DNA of 64,000 nt, from contig CAYRYD010000007.1 in NCBI GenBank assembly GCA_964428345.1, positions 1 through 64,000 of the forward strand, in the 5' to 3' direction. A program made the translations under genes and the position numbers. This document shows positions 7,868 to 15,736 of the stretch, piece by piece. Numbering within the stretch: position 1 is the first letter of the stretch; every line of letters starts with the position of its first letter. This DNA comes from JABDMH01 sp964428345 (lineage in GTDB: Bacteria; Bacteroidota; Bacteroidia; Chitinophagales; Saprospiraceae). The notes beneath the pieces are model-generated. The model had not been told where the DNA came from. It saw only the letters and a program-made list of their open reading frames with translations, and made no database searches.

Positions 7868-10138
7868 TCATTCTACTACAATTTCGTCGATCAGCATATA
7901 AGGTGCTCTTCCCGCTCCCGGGTGCCATTCGGGCGTGACTCCGATAGTGTGAGCGATCACTTTGACATACCGGGCGCGCCTGGTGTCGAAGGTGGCCATA
8001 AAATCCCTCTGCTGACCTCCGTATTGATCGATGGGCAAAGTATTGATCACTTCACCGACCCTTTCATAGCGCTTCCCATCGCGTGAGAGGAAATATTCGA
8101 CCTTTTGGGGAAATAGCCGGAGCCAGAACCCGTATTGATAATAGGCGGATTCTACCTGGCTCACTTTCTTCTGGCCGCCCAGGTCGATCACTACCTCGAG
8201 ATTTTTACCGGGAAAAGCCAGCCAGTTATAGGCGTAATCGTGGCTGCCCCGGATGCCATCCGTGAGCATTGTCGATGCTCCTTCAGGCAGACTCTTTTCT
8301 TGCGGACTGATGAAGGTGACTTTCCTGCCATAGGCCAGATGTTCGTTCATTCCCTGCGAGAATAAGCGGTACATGGCCGAGCGGTATTCTTCCGGACTGG
8401 TACTCCACTCCTTCACCCGGGTGACTCCCTGACGTATACAAAGATCGGTAAAGGGATCAATCATGGCCCGCAGGTCAGCTCTGGTTTTCCAGCGGTCTCC
8501 TTCCTTCCGGAAGACACCCCCTTCACCAGCAAAGGTCTTCTTAGCCTGCTCCATGATGGTAAACTGGAGCGGCAAGCGGGCGATCCTGACTCTTTCAAGA
8601 ACATCAGGCTGATCGTTGACCGAGGCTTCCGCAGCATTAAACAATTGGTTGTAACGATGGATAAGGGTTGGGGTCAGGTAACTGGAAGCAGCCTCATTGG
8701 GACTGCCAAAAATCCGGAGGGGTGCACCCGATGCCAGCAGGGCTTCCCGCATTTCGACAATATACTGGTGGACAGAACCAGCGGCAGCACCATAGAAGCC
8801 CTCCAGGAAGTCAACCATGAGTGAGTCAACATTGGCATAGGGATTCCACATCAGCTTGGAGATGAGATAAGCCCTGAGTTCCGCAAATTCGCCTCCCACT
8901 TCCCGGTTACCCTGTTCAAACATGGCCGAGACTCCGTGTTCCGCAAAAAACCGGAGATTGGGTTGAAGGACATGAAGATTTGGGAAAGGACCAAGCAGAT
9001 TGGTAAACTGGATCACATAATCCCAGACAATAATATCTTCAGCAATCCGTCCCCACTCCTCCACATCGCGCCTGAAATCGGCGCTGGTGGAATCTTCAGC
9101 AATAGATTGATCCCGGTTTACTTCGATGCTGCACAGCATGATATTCACATTCTTTCGCGGTTTCAGGTTCTCCGGAGCCTTCCTTCCATATTCATAAGCC
9201 AGGGTCGATATAATCTTGTCCGGAAACTGATCCGCCACCTGATTGACAAACTGAAGGATCGATCCCGATGGAGAACCCTCCCTTTCGTCGATGGCACGGC
9301 ATTGGTCACAGGTGCAGTATTGCCGGTTATCGTTCTGGCTGACAGACCAGTAGGTGGCTTCCGGGTTCCGCGCGATCATTTTCCGCAGATTCTGGATGGT
9401 GATCTGCAGCACTGCCTCATTGGTAAGGCAGAGCTGGGTAGGTATCCGTTTTCCATCGACCATGGCGAAGTACTCCGGGTGATCCTTGTAATACAAGTCT
9501 GGTGGCACCAGGGCATTGAAGGTATGCACCCACATTCCCCAGTCGGTGCGTTCTCCATGCTCGTCATGGTCGAGTTTGTGCCAGTCGGTATACTCGGCAT
9601 CCCAGGTGACCCGGTAGTGGGTATCGCGAAAACCGATCACCGGGATCTGGGTATCATCAATGAAGCCAAGTTCAATGCGGGAACGTTTTGGGATCACTTT
9701 CACCTGCGGGCTGTACATCCGGCAATCCAGGTATTGCTCCAGGAACGCATATACGCCGTATAGGGTACCTTTCTCATTTCCTCCAATAATGAATAAACGG
9801 GTACCATCGGTTTTTATCGTAAAACCATCGGGTCCGAAGTCATTGAGGTTCACTTTCACTCCTACTTCATCGACCCGCTCGTTCTGGTCCAGGACAATCT
9901 CGTAATCACTTTTGTTTTGATCTGCCCTCACAACCGGAAGGGCACTTCCGGATATCTCCAGGAGGTATTGCTTCAGTACCTCGCCAGCCTTCTTCTCATG
10001 GGGTGATGCTGATACGGGTATGACGATCCGGTAGCGGCTGGTCTGGTTGTCATCGGTAAGGACTATTTTACTCGTTACCTGAGAATAAACGTGGCCTGAT
10101 AACGGAATCAGTACCATCAATGGTAATAGCCTGATCAT
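7868..10138 (-). CDS. Exported DUF4838 protein with discoidin-like C-terminus
   Basis: I place the start at the ATG at 10138, which gives a clear Sec signal (MIRLLPLMVLIPLSGHVYS) and a protein of 756 residues. The frame is open to 10216. Order of domains: a GH20/GH67-type N-terminal beta-alpha domain (about 40-150, with AGEVLKQYLLEISGS), then a DUF4838 glycosidase-like barrel (about 170-520; motifs QLCLTNEAV, CDQCRAIDEREGSPSG, DFLEGFYGAAAG), then a helical part. A C-terminal F5/8 type C-like domain follows (about 610-756; LTDGIRGSHDYAYNWLAFPGK and YVKVIAHTIG). DUF4838 proteins occur in polysaccharide-degrading gene sets, so a secreted or periplasmic carbohydrate-active role is inferred. No activity is established for the family. 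Confidence 0.85.
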   Translation of the reverse strand: MIRLLPLMVLIPLSGHVYSQVTSKIVLTDDNQTSRYRIVIPVSASPHEKKAGEVLKQYLLEISGSALPVVRADQNKSDYEIVLDQNERVDEVGVKVNLNDFGPDGFTIKTDGTRLFIIGGNEKGTLYGVYAFLEQYLDCRMYSPQVKVIPKRSRIELGFIDDTQIPVIGFRDTHYRVTWDAEYTDWHKLDHDEHGERTDWGMWVHTFNALVPPDLYYKDHPEYFAMVDGKRIPTQLCLTNEAVLQITIQNLRKMIARNPEATYWSVSQNDNRQYCTCDQCRAIDEREGSPSGSILQFVNQVADQFPDKIISTLAYEYGRKAPENLKPRKNVNIMLCSIEVNRDQSIAEDSTSADFRRDVEEWGRIAEDIIVWDYVIQFTNLLGPFPNLHVLQPNLRFFAEHGVSAMFEQGNREVGGEFAELRAYLISKLMWNPYANVDSLMVDFLEGFYGAAAGSVHQYIVEMREALLASGAPLRIFGSPNEAASSYLTPTLIHRYNQLFNAAEASVNDQPDVLERVRIARLPLQFTIMEQAKKTFAGEGGVFRKEGDRWKTRADLRAMIDPFTDLCIRQGVTRVKEWSTSPEEYRSAMYRLFSQGMNEHLAYGRKVTFISPQEKSLPEGASTMLTDGIRGSHDYAYNWLAFPGKNLEVVIDLGGQKKVSQVESAYYQYGFWLRLFPQKVEYFLSRDGKRYERVGEVINTLPIDQYGGQQRDFMATFDTRRARYVKVIAHTIGVTPEWHPGAGRAPYMLIDEIVVE

Positions 10139-10332
10139 TATATAATGCAGCAAACAGTGTTTGAATATACTTACAGACATAACTAGAGTTTTATCAGAAT
10201 AGATCAAGATGAACATTCCAATTTAAGATATTGAACGCATTGTCAAAAGATGTAGACGGAATCCCTTTGATCTCTAAGCTCAAGATGATGAAGAAATTGA
10301 ATCTTCACAATAAACCTCCCCCAACACATCAA

Positions 10333-10815
10333 TCATTGGTTGATGGGGTGGTGTTTTATGAACAGCTCATACTGTTTCCTAAACGCTTCTTCCTTTGAAT
10401 CTCCTTCAACCTGATCTTCTGACAGACCTTGGCTTTGATTGATCAATTGATAGTATGCCTGGGGATATTCATCAAAATACATTCTGGGGATTGCCTGAAT
10501 GCCGGTTAAACCCATATACACGGAGAATAATACAAACAGAGACAGCATGACGATAGAACGATCATTAAATCGCGCGATCAGTTCAAATGATGAAATACTT
10601 TCACTTCCGTAATGAATTTTATGATGGATCAGAGAAAAAATAACAAACAGAATGATCAACACGAAAGCTCCACCACCTGCCCATTCAGAGGACAAAGGGA
10701 CAAATGGAGCGGTAGTCATGGAGACAAGATACAGGATAATGCTGGAATGAAAAATCAACATAAGCCAGGCAAGCATGGTACTCTTTGGTCTTATTTGCAG
10801 GTATGACATCCTCAT
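10333..10815 (-). CDS. Small multi-pass membrane protein, unknown
   Basis: A 160-residue protein with three or four hydrophobic segments (around LAWLMLIFHSSIILYLVSM, AFVLIILFVIFSLI and SIVMLSLFVLFSVYMGL). The C-terminal soluble tail is charged (EDQVEGDSKEEAFRKQYELF). No family was recognised. Hydropathy, codon character and length support a real gene. Its 5' neighbour is a region carrying a possible gene remnant, and it reads toward the DUF4838 gene with a gap of about 195 bp. Confidence 0.65.
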   Translation of the reverse strand: MRMSYLQIRPKSTMLAWLMLIFHSSIILYLVSMTTAPFVPLSSEWAGGGAFVLIILFVIFSLIHHKIHYGSESISSFELIARFNDRSIVMLSLFVLFSVYMGLTGIQAIPRMYFDEYPQAYYQLINQSQGLSEDQVEGDSKEEAFRKQYELFIKHHPINQ

Positions 10816-11198
10816 CTATGAAATAATTCTTAACTAAACAAATTGCTGCAGAACTAACCATAAAAGATCGAAAACCAAATCATGCACCATCATTGTCCGG
10901 CTACCCTACCGGAGCCCGACAGCAGGCTGGTATCCAAAGTCGTAGATTGAATATCAGTCGATAAGTTTGGCGGTGACGGGAATGTTGTATTCAGCCCCGT
11001 CAAAGATTGCACTGCCGGCAGAATCACCAGCCGAAGAAAAACTGTAGACGGACAATGAGGGTTTTCCCATGGATATCCGGGCATTCCTCAGGTCTCAGTC
11101 TGGTCGATCGTTGACCGTGGTTGGTCGGTATACGTTTGGATTACTTCGGATATCCGGTCGGTGTCCGAACGCATCTGGTCTCAATCGAATTGATTATC
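10816..11198. other. Intergenic stretch without an intact gene
   Basis: No complete gene is seen. Part of the minus strand (10954-11094) reads as a plausible protein tail, listed separately as a possible remnant. The rest shows no hairpins or repeats that I could support. Confidence 0.5.
10954..11094 (-). pseudogene. Possible remnant of an exported protein's C-terminus
   Basis: On the minus strand a frame closed by stops at both ends encodes about 46 residues. It includes ISMGKPSLSVYSFSSAGDS and IFDGAEYNIPVTAKLID, which reads like the beta-rich tail of a secreted or glycoside-related protein. An in-frame TGA lies just upstream (11095-11097), and other frames upstream are also broken. No start with a signal is visible. 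It may be a decayed gene end, a very short gene starting at the ATG at 11070, or chance. I do not recognise the parent family. Confidence 0.22.
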
Positions 11199-11354
11199 AT
11201 GAAACCAACGCGAAAAAACCTAATGAAAACCTTTCGGTTCCTGCTTTTTGCATTTGTCCTGGCACTGCTTGCATTCCTGATCATCAAATCGGTGGAAGAC
11301 CATTACCACATGGCTCACACTGATTTGAAAATCATAAAAGAAGAGACCAGATAA
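11199..11354 (+). CDS. Possible small single-pass membrane protein
   Basis: From the ATG at 11199 the frame encodes 51 residues: a basic N-terminus (MKPTRKNLMKTFR), one strongly hydrophobic helix (FLLFAFVLALLAFLIIK) and a short charged tail. The frame extends upstream to 11121, but that part is not protein-like. The topology is typical of small inner-membrane proteins, but there is no homolog evidence. It converges on the lipoprotein gene that ends at 11362. Confidence 0.35.
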   Translation: MKPTRKNLMKTFRFLLFAFVLALLAFLIIKSVEDHYHMAHTDLKIIKEETR

Positions 11355-11361
11355 ACCGCAT

Positions 11362-12288
11362 CTACAACCCCAGTTCAGCTCTTAGATGATGATCTTCCAG
11401 ATCGTGCTGTGACCAGTAGGGCATTCGTTTGGTGGATATCCGTTTGGAAATACTGGTGAGTTTTTCACCGGAAGCAACGGCATAGGTGTCGGTCCATCCG
11501 GCAATATGATAGGGAAAATCCGATTCGTAGATAATCTCCAAAGTCCGGTCAAATTCCGGAAAAATCACCTGATAAACTTCCAGGTTATCACCCGGGAATC
11601 CAGTACCGCCAAAGGGATTTCGCGTGAGTTGTACCGGATATGGTTTATACTCGATATGCTTTAAACGGGTGAAAACAGTACCGGGTAATATGGCTTTTTC
11701 TCCTGTGGGCAAATGACCAGGATTCAGACGGATCTGATTGAAAATCTCATCTTCCGTAAGCAGGTCATCAACCGAAAATTGACGGTCTCCTTCGGATTCG
11801 AAATAGGAAAACTGACTAACCCGGTAACTGTTTTCCGCATGATTTAATTGCGTATAACTCTGACCGCACCAGTCCTGGGAAGAAGTCGTGATTTTGAGGG
11901 TACGTGGATATTTCTTCTTTTCCACCGGTGTAAAAACGGAAGTCATAATTGAATAATCATACACTCCGGTTTCAAATTTGATGACCTGGTTGGTTTTCAA
12001 TACACTGGTGCTGGCATCACTGGTATACGTTTCATTTTTCACCTGCTTATCAGTGAGAAAGTCTTCCGTTACGAAAATCAGTACTGTATGACCTGGATGT
12101 ATATCCTGATACCGGGCTTGCTGCGTTTCGTAAACATTGATTTCGGCATTGCCATCGTACCAGAGTTCTTTCCAGGCTTTGTCCTGATTGTAGTTGACCA
12201 GCACGGCTCTTCCACCGGTATCCTTTCCGGCCGGATTCTGACATCCAATCATCAGAGATGCCAGAATCATGATTGAAATCCATTTCAT
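11362..12288 (-). CDS. Lipoprotein of the family mislabelled 'septum formation inhibitor Maf'
   Basis: The start at 12288 gives a lipoprotein signal (MKWISIMILASLMIGCQNP, lipobox MIGC); the frame is open to 12351. The mature protein is about 290 residues. I recognise it as a Bacteroidota outer- or inner-membrane lipoprotein family with conserved blocks AEINVYETQQARYQDIHPG, VLIFVTEDFLTDKQVK, YSIMTSVFTPV, SSQDWCGQSYTQLN and GDRQFSVDDLL. Databases often call it septum formation inhibitor Maf, but it has no Maf nucleotide pyrophosphatase motif. Its function is unknown. It stands alone, divergent from the esterase at 12424. Confidence 0.75.
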   Translation of the reverse strand: MKWISIMILASLMIGCQNPAGKDTGGRAVLVNYNQDKAWKELWYDGNAEINVYETQQARYQDIHPGHTVLIFVTEDFLTDKQVKNETYTSDASTSVLKTNQVIKFETGVYDYSIMTSVFTPVEKKKYPRTLKITTSSQDWCGQSYTQLNHAENSYRVSQFSYFESEGDRQFSVDDLLTEDEIFNQIRLNPGHLPTGEKAILPGTVFTRLKHIEYKPYPVQLTRNPFGGTGFPGDNLEVYQVIFPEFDRTLEIIYESDFPYHIAGWTDTYAVASGEKLTSISKRISTKRMPYWSQHDLEDHHLRAELGL

Positions 12289-12423
12289 GATTACCATTTT
12301 ACCTGACAAATTAACGTTGATCCGGGACTTTAGTTGGAGGGATAGCCTCAATGATGGCAGTGATTTTCGTCAGTATATGAAAAATAATCAGCACCTTAGA
12401 GAAATATTGCAAATCGTCAGGGA

Positions 12424-13206
12424 ATGAAGTTACTAAGTATTGCAATCATGTTATTCTGGTTGTTGATGACCGTTCTGCCGGGCTATACCCAGGATTTTTC
12501 AGTATTGGAAAAGAGAGTCTATCAGGGCAGAGAAGGGACATTACCTTACCGCATTTTATTTCCGGAGAATTATGATCGCAGAAAGAATTATCCGTTGGTC
12601 TTATTCCTCCATGGTGGTGGAGAAAGAGGTAATGACAATGAGAAACAACTGGTACACGGAGTGAAACATTTCCTGGAACCGGCAAACCGGAAGCAGTACC
12701 CGTGCATCCTGATCGTACCTCAATGTCCGGAAGATTCCTACTGGGCATCTGTAAAATTTGAACGGACGAAATATCCACTGGAGTTTGATTTTAATTATAG
12801 TTACGACATTACCAGGGGGTTGCAACTGGCGATTGATCTTACCCGTTCAATCATTAGATCGGAGGCAGTGGATAAAAAGCGGATCTATATCACCGGACTT
12901 TCCATGGGAGGCATGGGAACCCTGGAAGCCGTATACCGGTATCCCAGGTTATTTGCTGCGGCTGCCGTTGTTTGTGGTGGAGGTGATGAGCAGGCATTTC
13001 AGAAGAATCATGCGAAAATTCCATACTGGTTTTTTCATGGTGATGCAGATGGAGTGGTGAGTGTCGAACACTCCAGGGAAATGGTAGCCCGTCTAAAGAC
13101 CCTGGGTGCACGGGTGAAATATACGGAGTACCCCGGAGTGAACCACAACAGCTGGGAAAATGCCTATGCCGACCCGGAACTGGTCCCGTGGTTGTTTGGG
13201 CAGTAG
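12424..13206 (+). CDS. Exported alpha/beta esterase or peptidase (COG4099-like)
   Basis: A 260-residue protein with a Sec signal peptide (about residues 1-23). The alpha/beta hydrolase core has the oxyanion strand LVLFLHGGGERGN (about 58-70), the nucleophile elbow GLSMGG with Ser160, the acid in FHGDADGVV (Asp207 or Asp209) and His241 in VNHNSW. The layout matches the phospholipase/carboxylesterase and 'predicted peptidase' group, which includes feruloyl- and acetyl-esterase-like enzymes. It is probably periplasmic. It is a single gene followed directly by the repeat field. The exact ester or peptide substrate cannot be told. Confidence 0.82.
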   Translation: MKLLSIAIMLFWLLMTVLPGYTQDFSVLEKRVYQGREGTLPYRILFPENYDRRKNYPLVLFLHGGGERGNDNEKQLVHGVKHFLEPANRKQYPCILIVPQCPEDSYWASVKFERTKYPLEFDFNYSYDITRGLQLAIDLTRSIIRSEAVDKKRIYITGLSMGGMGTLEAVYRYPRLFAAAAVVCGGGDEQAFQKNHAKIPYWFFHGDADGVVSVEHSREMVARLKTLGARVKYTEYPGVNHNSWENAYADPELVPWLFGQ

Positions 13207-14079
13207 CGGTAACTATTGAATTATTGATTATAGATTATTGCACTGCTGTCTGGTTAAGGTCAACCAGCGAACGACCATCCTCTGCAAACTCAGTTATCCC
13301 TACGAGAGGCCCTGGAATTATTAATTGTAAATTATTGATTATTGCATAGAGACGTTTAACTTGTTACATTTATCTCCGGTCGGAGACCGGAGCAACTCAC
13401 CTCCGTTACTAACTCAGCGATCTCTGCGAGCCATCGAATTATTAATTAGAAATTATTGATCATTGGTCTGCTGCCCTGGATTAAAGTCAACCAGTAAAAG
13501 ACCATCCGCTGTAAACTCAGCGATCTCTGCGAAAGGCAAGAAAATTATTGATTAAAAATTATTGATTATTGGTTTGCCGCAATGGGTTAGAGTTAATCAG
13601 TACAAGACCATATTTNNNNNNNNNNNNNNNNNNNNNNNNNNNNNNNNNNNNNNNNNNNNNNNNNNNNNNNNNNNNNNNNNNNNNNNNNNNNNNNNNNNNN
13701 NNNNNNNNNNNNNNNTGCAAACTCAGCAATCTTTGCGTGAGGCATAGAAAATTATTGATTAGAAATTATTAATTATTGGTTTGCTGCTCTGGATTAGAGT
13801 TAATCAGAAAAGGACCATCCTTTGCAAACTCAGCAATCTTTGCGTGAGGCATAGAAAATTATTGATTAGAAATTATTGATTATTGGTTTGCTGCAATGGG
13901 TTATAGAGGTTAATCAGTAAAAGACGATCCTTTGCAAACTCAGCGAGCTTTGCGTGAGGCATAGAAAATTATTGATTAGAAATTATTGATTATTGGTTTG
14001 TTGATCTCAAGGTAGTTCATATGTCATCTCCGGTCAGAGACCGGAGCCACTGGACTCTGCGAACTCGATCTCTCTCCTT
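13207..14079. repeat. Tandem and dispersed repeat field
   Basis: There are about seven imperfect copies of a unit of roughly 105-110 bp. Each contains AAATTATTGATTATTGG, then a GTTAATCAG block, then GACCATCCTTTGCAAACTCAGC and a TTTGCGTGAGGC end. Clear unit starts are near 13716, 13823 and 13933 (spacing 107 and 110), with more diverged copies from 13207. Two inverted repeats with arms CTCCGGT / ACCGGAG lie at 13374-13392 and 14028-14046. The same family, inverted, is present in 1-533. No gene is seen. Confidence 0.9.
13616..13715. other. Assembly gap (100 N)
   Basis: Exactly 100 ambiguous bases lie inside the tandem repeat. The base before (CCATATTT) and the bases after (TGCAAACTCAGC) are neighbours in the repeat unit, so the gap may hide zero or many whole units. 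The round number suggests a placeholder rather than a measured length. Confidence 0.97.
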
Positions 14080-15639
14080 TCACTTCAATTCCAATGCCTC
14101 TACGTTCTCGTGGGAAGAGCCTCTTATACGTTGAAATGCGGCAATCATCTCCTTTAGTTTATCCGGATTGGATGATGCCAGATTTTGCTGTTGACCAGGA
14201 TCTTCCTTAAGATGATACAATTGATACTCCGGGTTATTTCCCAATTCAATATTGACCTGTCTGTTAATTTCCGGTCCCGGATAAGGAGGAATCAACACCC
14301 AATCCCCCTTTCGTAGTGCAGTCCGGCTTGTAGCTTCCAGTATCAGTTCATCCCTGCCTTGATGGTGCCTGCCTAAAAGCGTCTCCAGATAATTCTGACT
14401 GTCCAGTCCCTGCTGATCATGGCCTACCAAAACTGCCAACGAGGCAAACAAATCGAGTTGTGATATCATTGCATCGGTCACTCCGGGAGCTATCCGGTTT
14501 CTCCAGTAAACGATGAAAGGCACCCGGGTTCCACCTTCATAAAGACTGTACTTTCCACCTCGCAATTGACCGGCAGGCCGATGGTCGCCGTTTTTCTCCA
14601 CGGCCTCATCGTAATAACCGTCGTTTAAAACCGGTCCATTGTCACTGGTGAAAATAACCAGGGTGTTTTCCAGCAAGCCTTCAATTTCCAACGTCTGTAT
14701 CAACTGATCAACACACCAGTCGGCCTCGACAATGACGTCACCCCGGGGTCCTAATCCGGATGTCCCGGCAAAGCGGGGATGTGGCGTACGGGGTACATGG
14801 GGCTGCTGCAAGGCATAATACAGAAAGAACGGATTCTCTTTATGTTGCCGGATGAATTGCTGTGCTTTGACCAGGAATGTATCGGCCATATTTTCATCAA
14901 CCCATCGGGCCGACCTTCCACCCCTCATGTATCCGATGCGGGATATTCCATTCACGATACTTTGATCGTGTCCGTGGTGCCACTTCATTTTCAACATCTC
15001 CGGATGGTCCTTTCCGGTAGGTTCACCTGGAAAATTCTCTTCATAGCTGACCTGAATGGGATCTTCCGGATCCAGACCAGCTACTATCCCGTTTTCGATA
15101 TAAACCGTCGGCACCCGGTCCTGGGTGGCCGCCATGATGTAGGAATAATCAAATCCGACTTCATTGGGACCCGGTTTTATATGCTGGTTCCAGTCAACTT
15201 GCCCATGACCCAATCCCAAATGCCATTTCCCGACAATGCCGGTCTGATAACCTTTGGATTTTAGCATTTTAGGGAGGGTCGATGAAGCCGTATCGATGAG
15301 CAATGGGGCGGTTCCCGGCAAGATCTTTGCATCCTTGTTGCGCCAGGGATAAACACCGGTCAGCAGGGCGAACCGGCTGGGAGTACAGGTTGCCGAACTG
15401 GAATAACCATTAGTGAGGCGAAGACCACCGGCAGCCAGCCGGTCGATGGCCGGAGTCCGGAGTTTTGTTGATCCATAAGCACCAACATCTCCATACCCCA
15501 GGTCATCGGCATAAATAATCACAATATTTGGCCGCTCTTCAGCACTTCCTTCATCCGGACCGGGAGTGCATGATAACAGCAGTAAAATTCCGAAAATCAG
15601 AGAAAAGTTAGTCAAAAATGCAGGGTCTGACAACTTCAT
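14080..15639 (-). CDS. Sulfatase (arylsulfatase type), lipoprotein
   Basis: The start at 15639 gives a lipoprotein signal (hydrophobic FSLIFGILLLLSC, lipobox LLSC) and 519 residues; the frame continues to 15678. Type I sulfatase features are the metal-binding IIYADDLGYGD (about 41-51), the formylglycine motif C-T-P-S-R with Cys85, GIVGKWHLGLG, FLYYALQQPHVPR and FTSDNGP. Cys-type sulfatases need an anaerobic (AnSME) or oxygen-dependent maturase, and none is in this window. The enzyme removes sulfate esters from sugars or aryl groups, probably in the periplasm or at the surface. It is divergent from the SGNH esterase gene at 15737. Confidence 0.9.
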   Translation of the reverse strand: MKLSDPAFLTNFSLIFGILLLLSCTPGPDEGSAEERPNIVIIYADDLGYGDVGAYGSTKLRTPAIDRLAAGGLRLTNGYSSSATCTPSRFALLTGVYPWRNKDAKILPGTAPLLIDTASSTLPKMLKSKGYQTGIVGKWHLGLGHGQVDWNQHIKPGPNEVGFDYSYIMAATQDRVPTVYIENGIVAGLDPEDPIQVSYEENFPGEPTGKDHPEMLKMKWHHGHDQSIVNGISRIGYMRGGRSARWVDENMADTFLVKAQQFIRQHKENPFFLYYALQQPHVPRTPHPRFAGTSGLGPRGDVIVEADWCVDQLIQTLEIEGLLENTLVIFTSDNGPVLNDGYYDEAVEKNGDHRPAGQLRGGKYSLYEGGTRVPFIVYWRNRIAPGVTDAMISQLDLFASLAVLVGHDQQGLDSQNYLETLLGRHHQGRDELILEATSRTALRKGDWVLIPPYPGPEINRQVNIELGNNPEYQLYHLKEDPGQQQNLASSNPDKLKEMIAAFQRIRGSSHENVEALELK

Positions 15640-15736
15640 AGGTCTGCCATTCAATTTCGAATCATTATACGGTTTCATTCATAAAACTAAAAAGATCAGT
15701 TAATTTGCCGGAGAATATAAACCTTAATTCAGGACC

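Noticed and set aside
11362..12288. Naming the lipoprotein Maf septum-formation inhibitor
   Set aside because: Lacks Maf motifs and has a lipoprotein signal; the label is not credible.
13207..14079. Tandem units as a possible CRISPR or gene array
   Set aside because: Units of 105-110 bp have no unique spacers, no cas genes are nearby, and no open frame spans the units.
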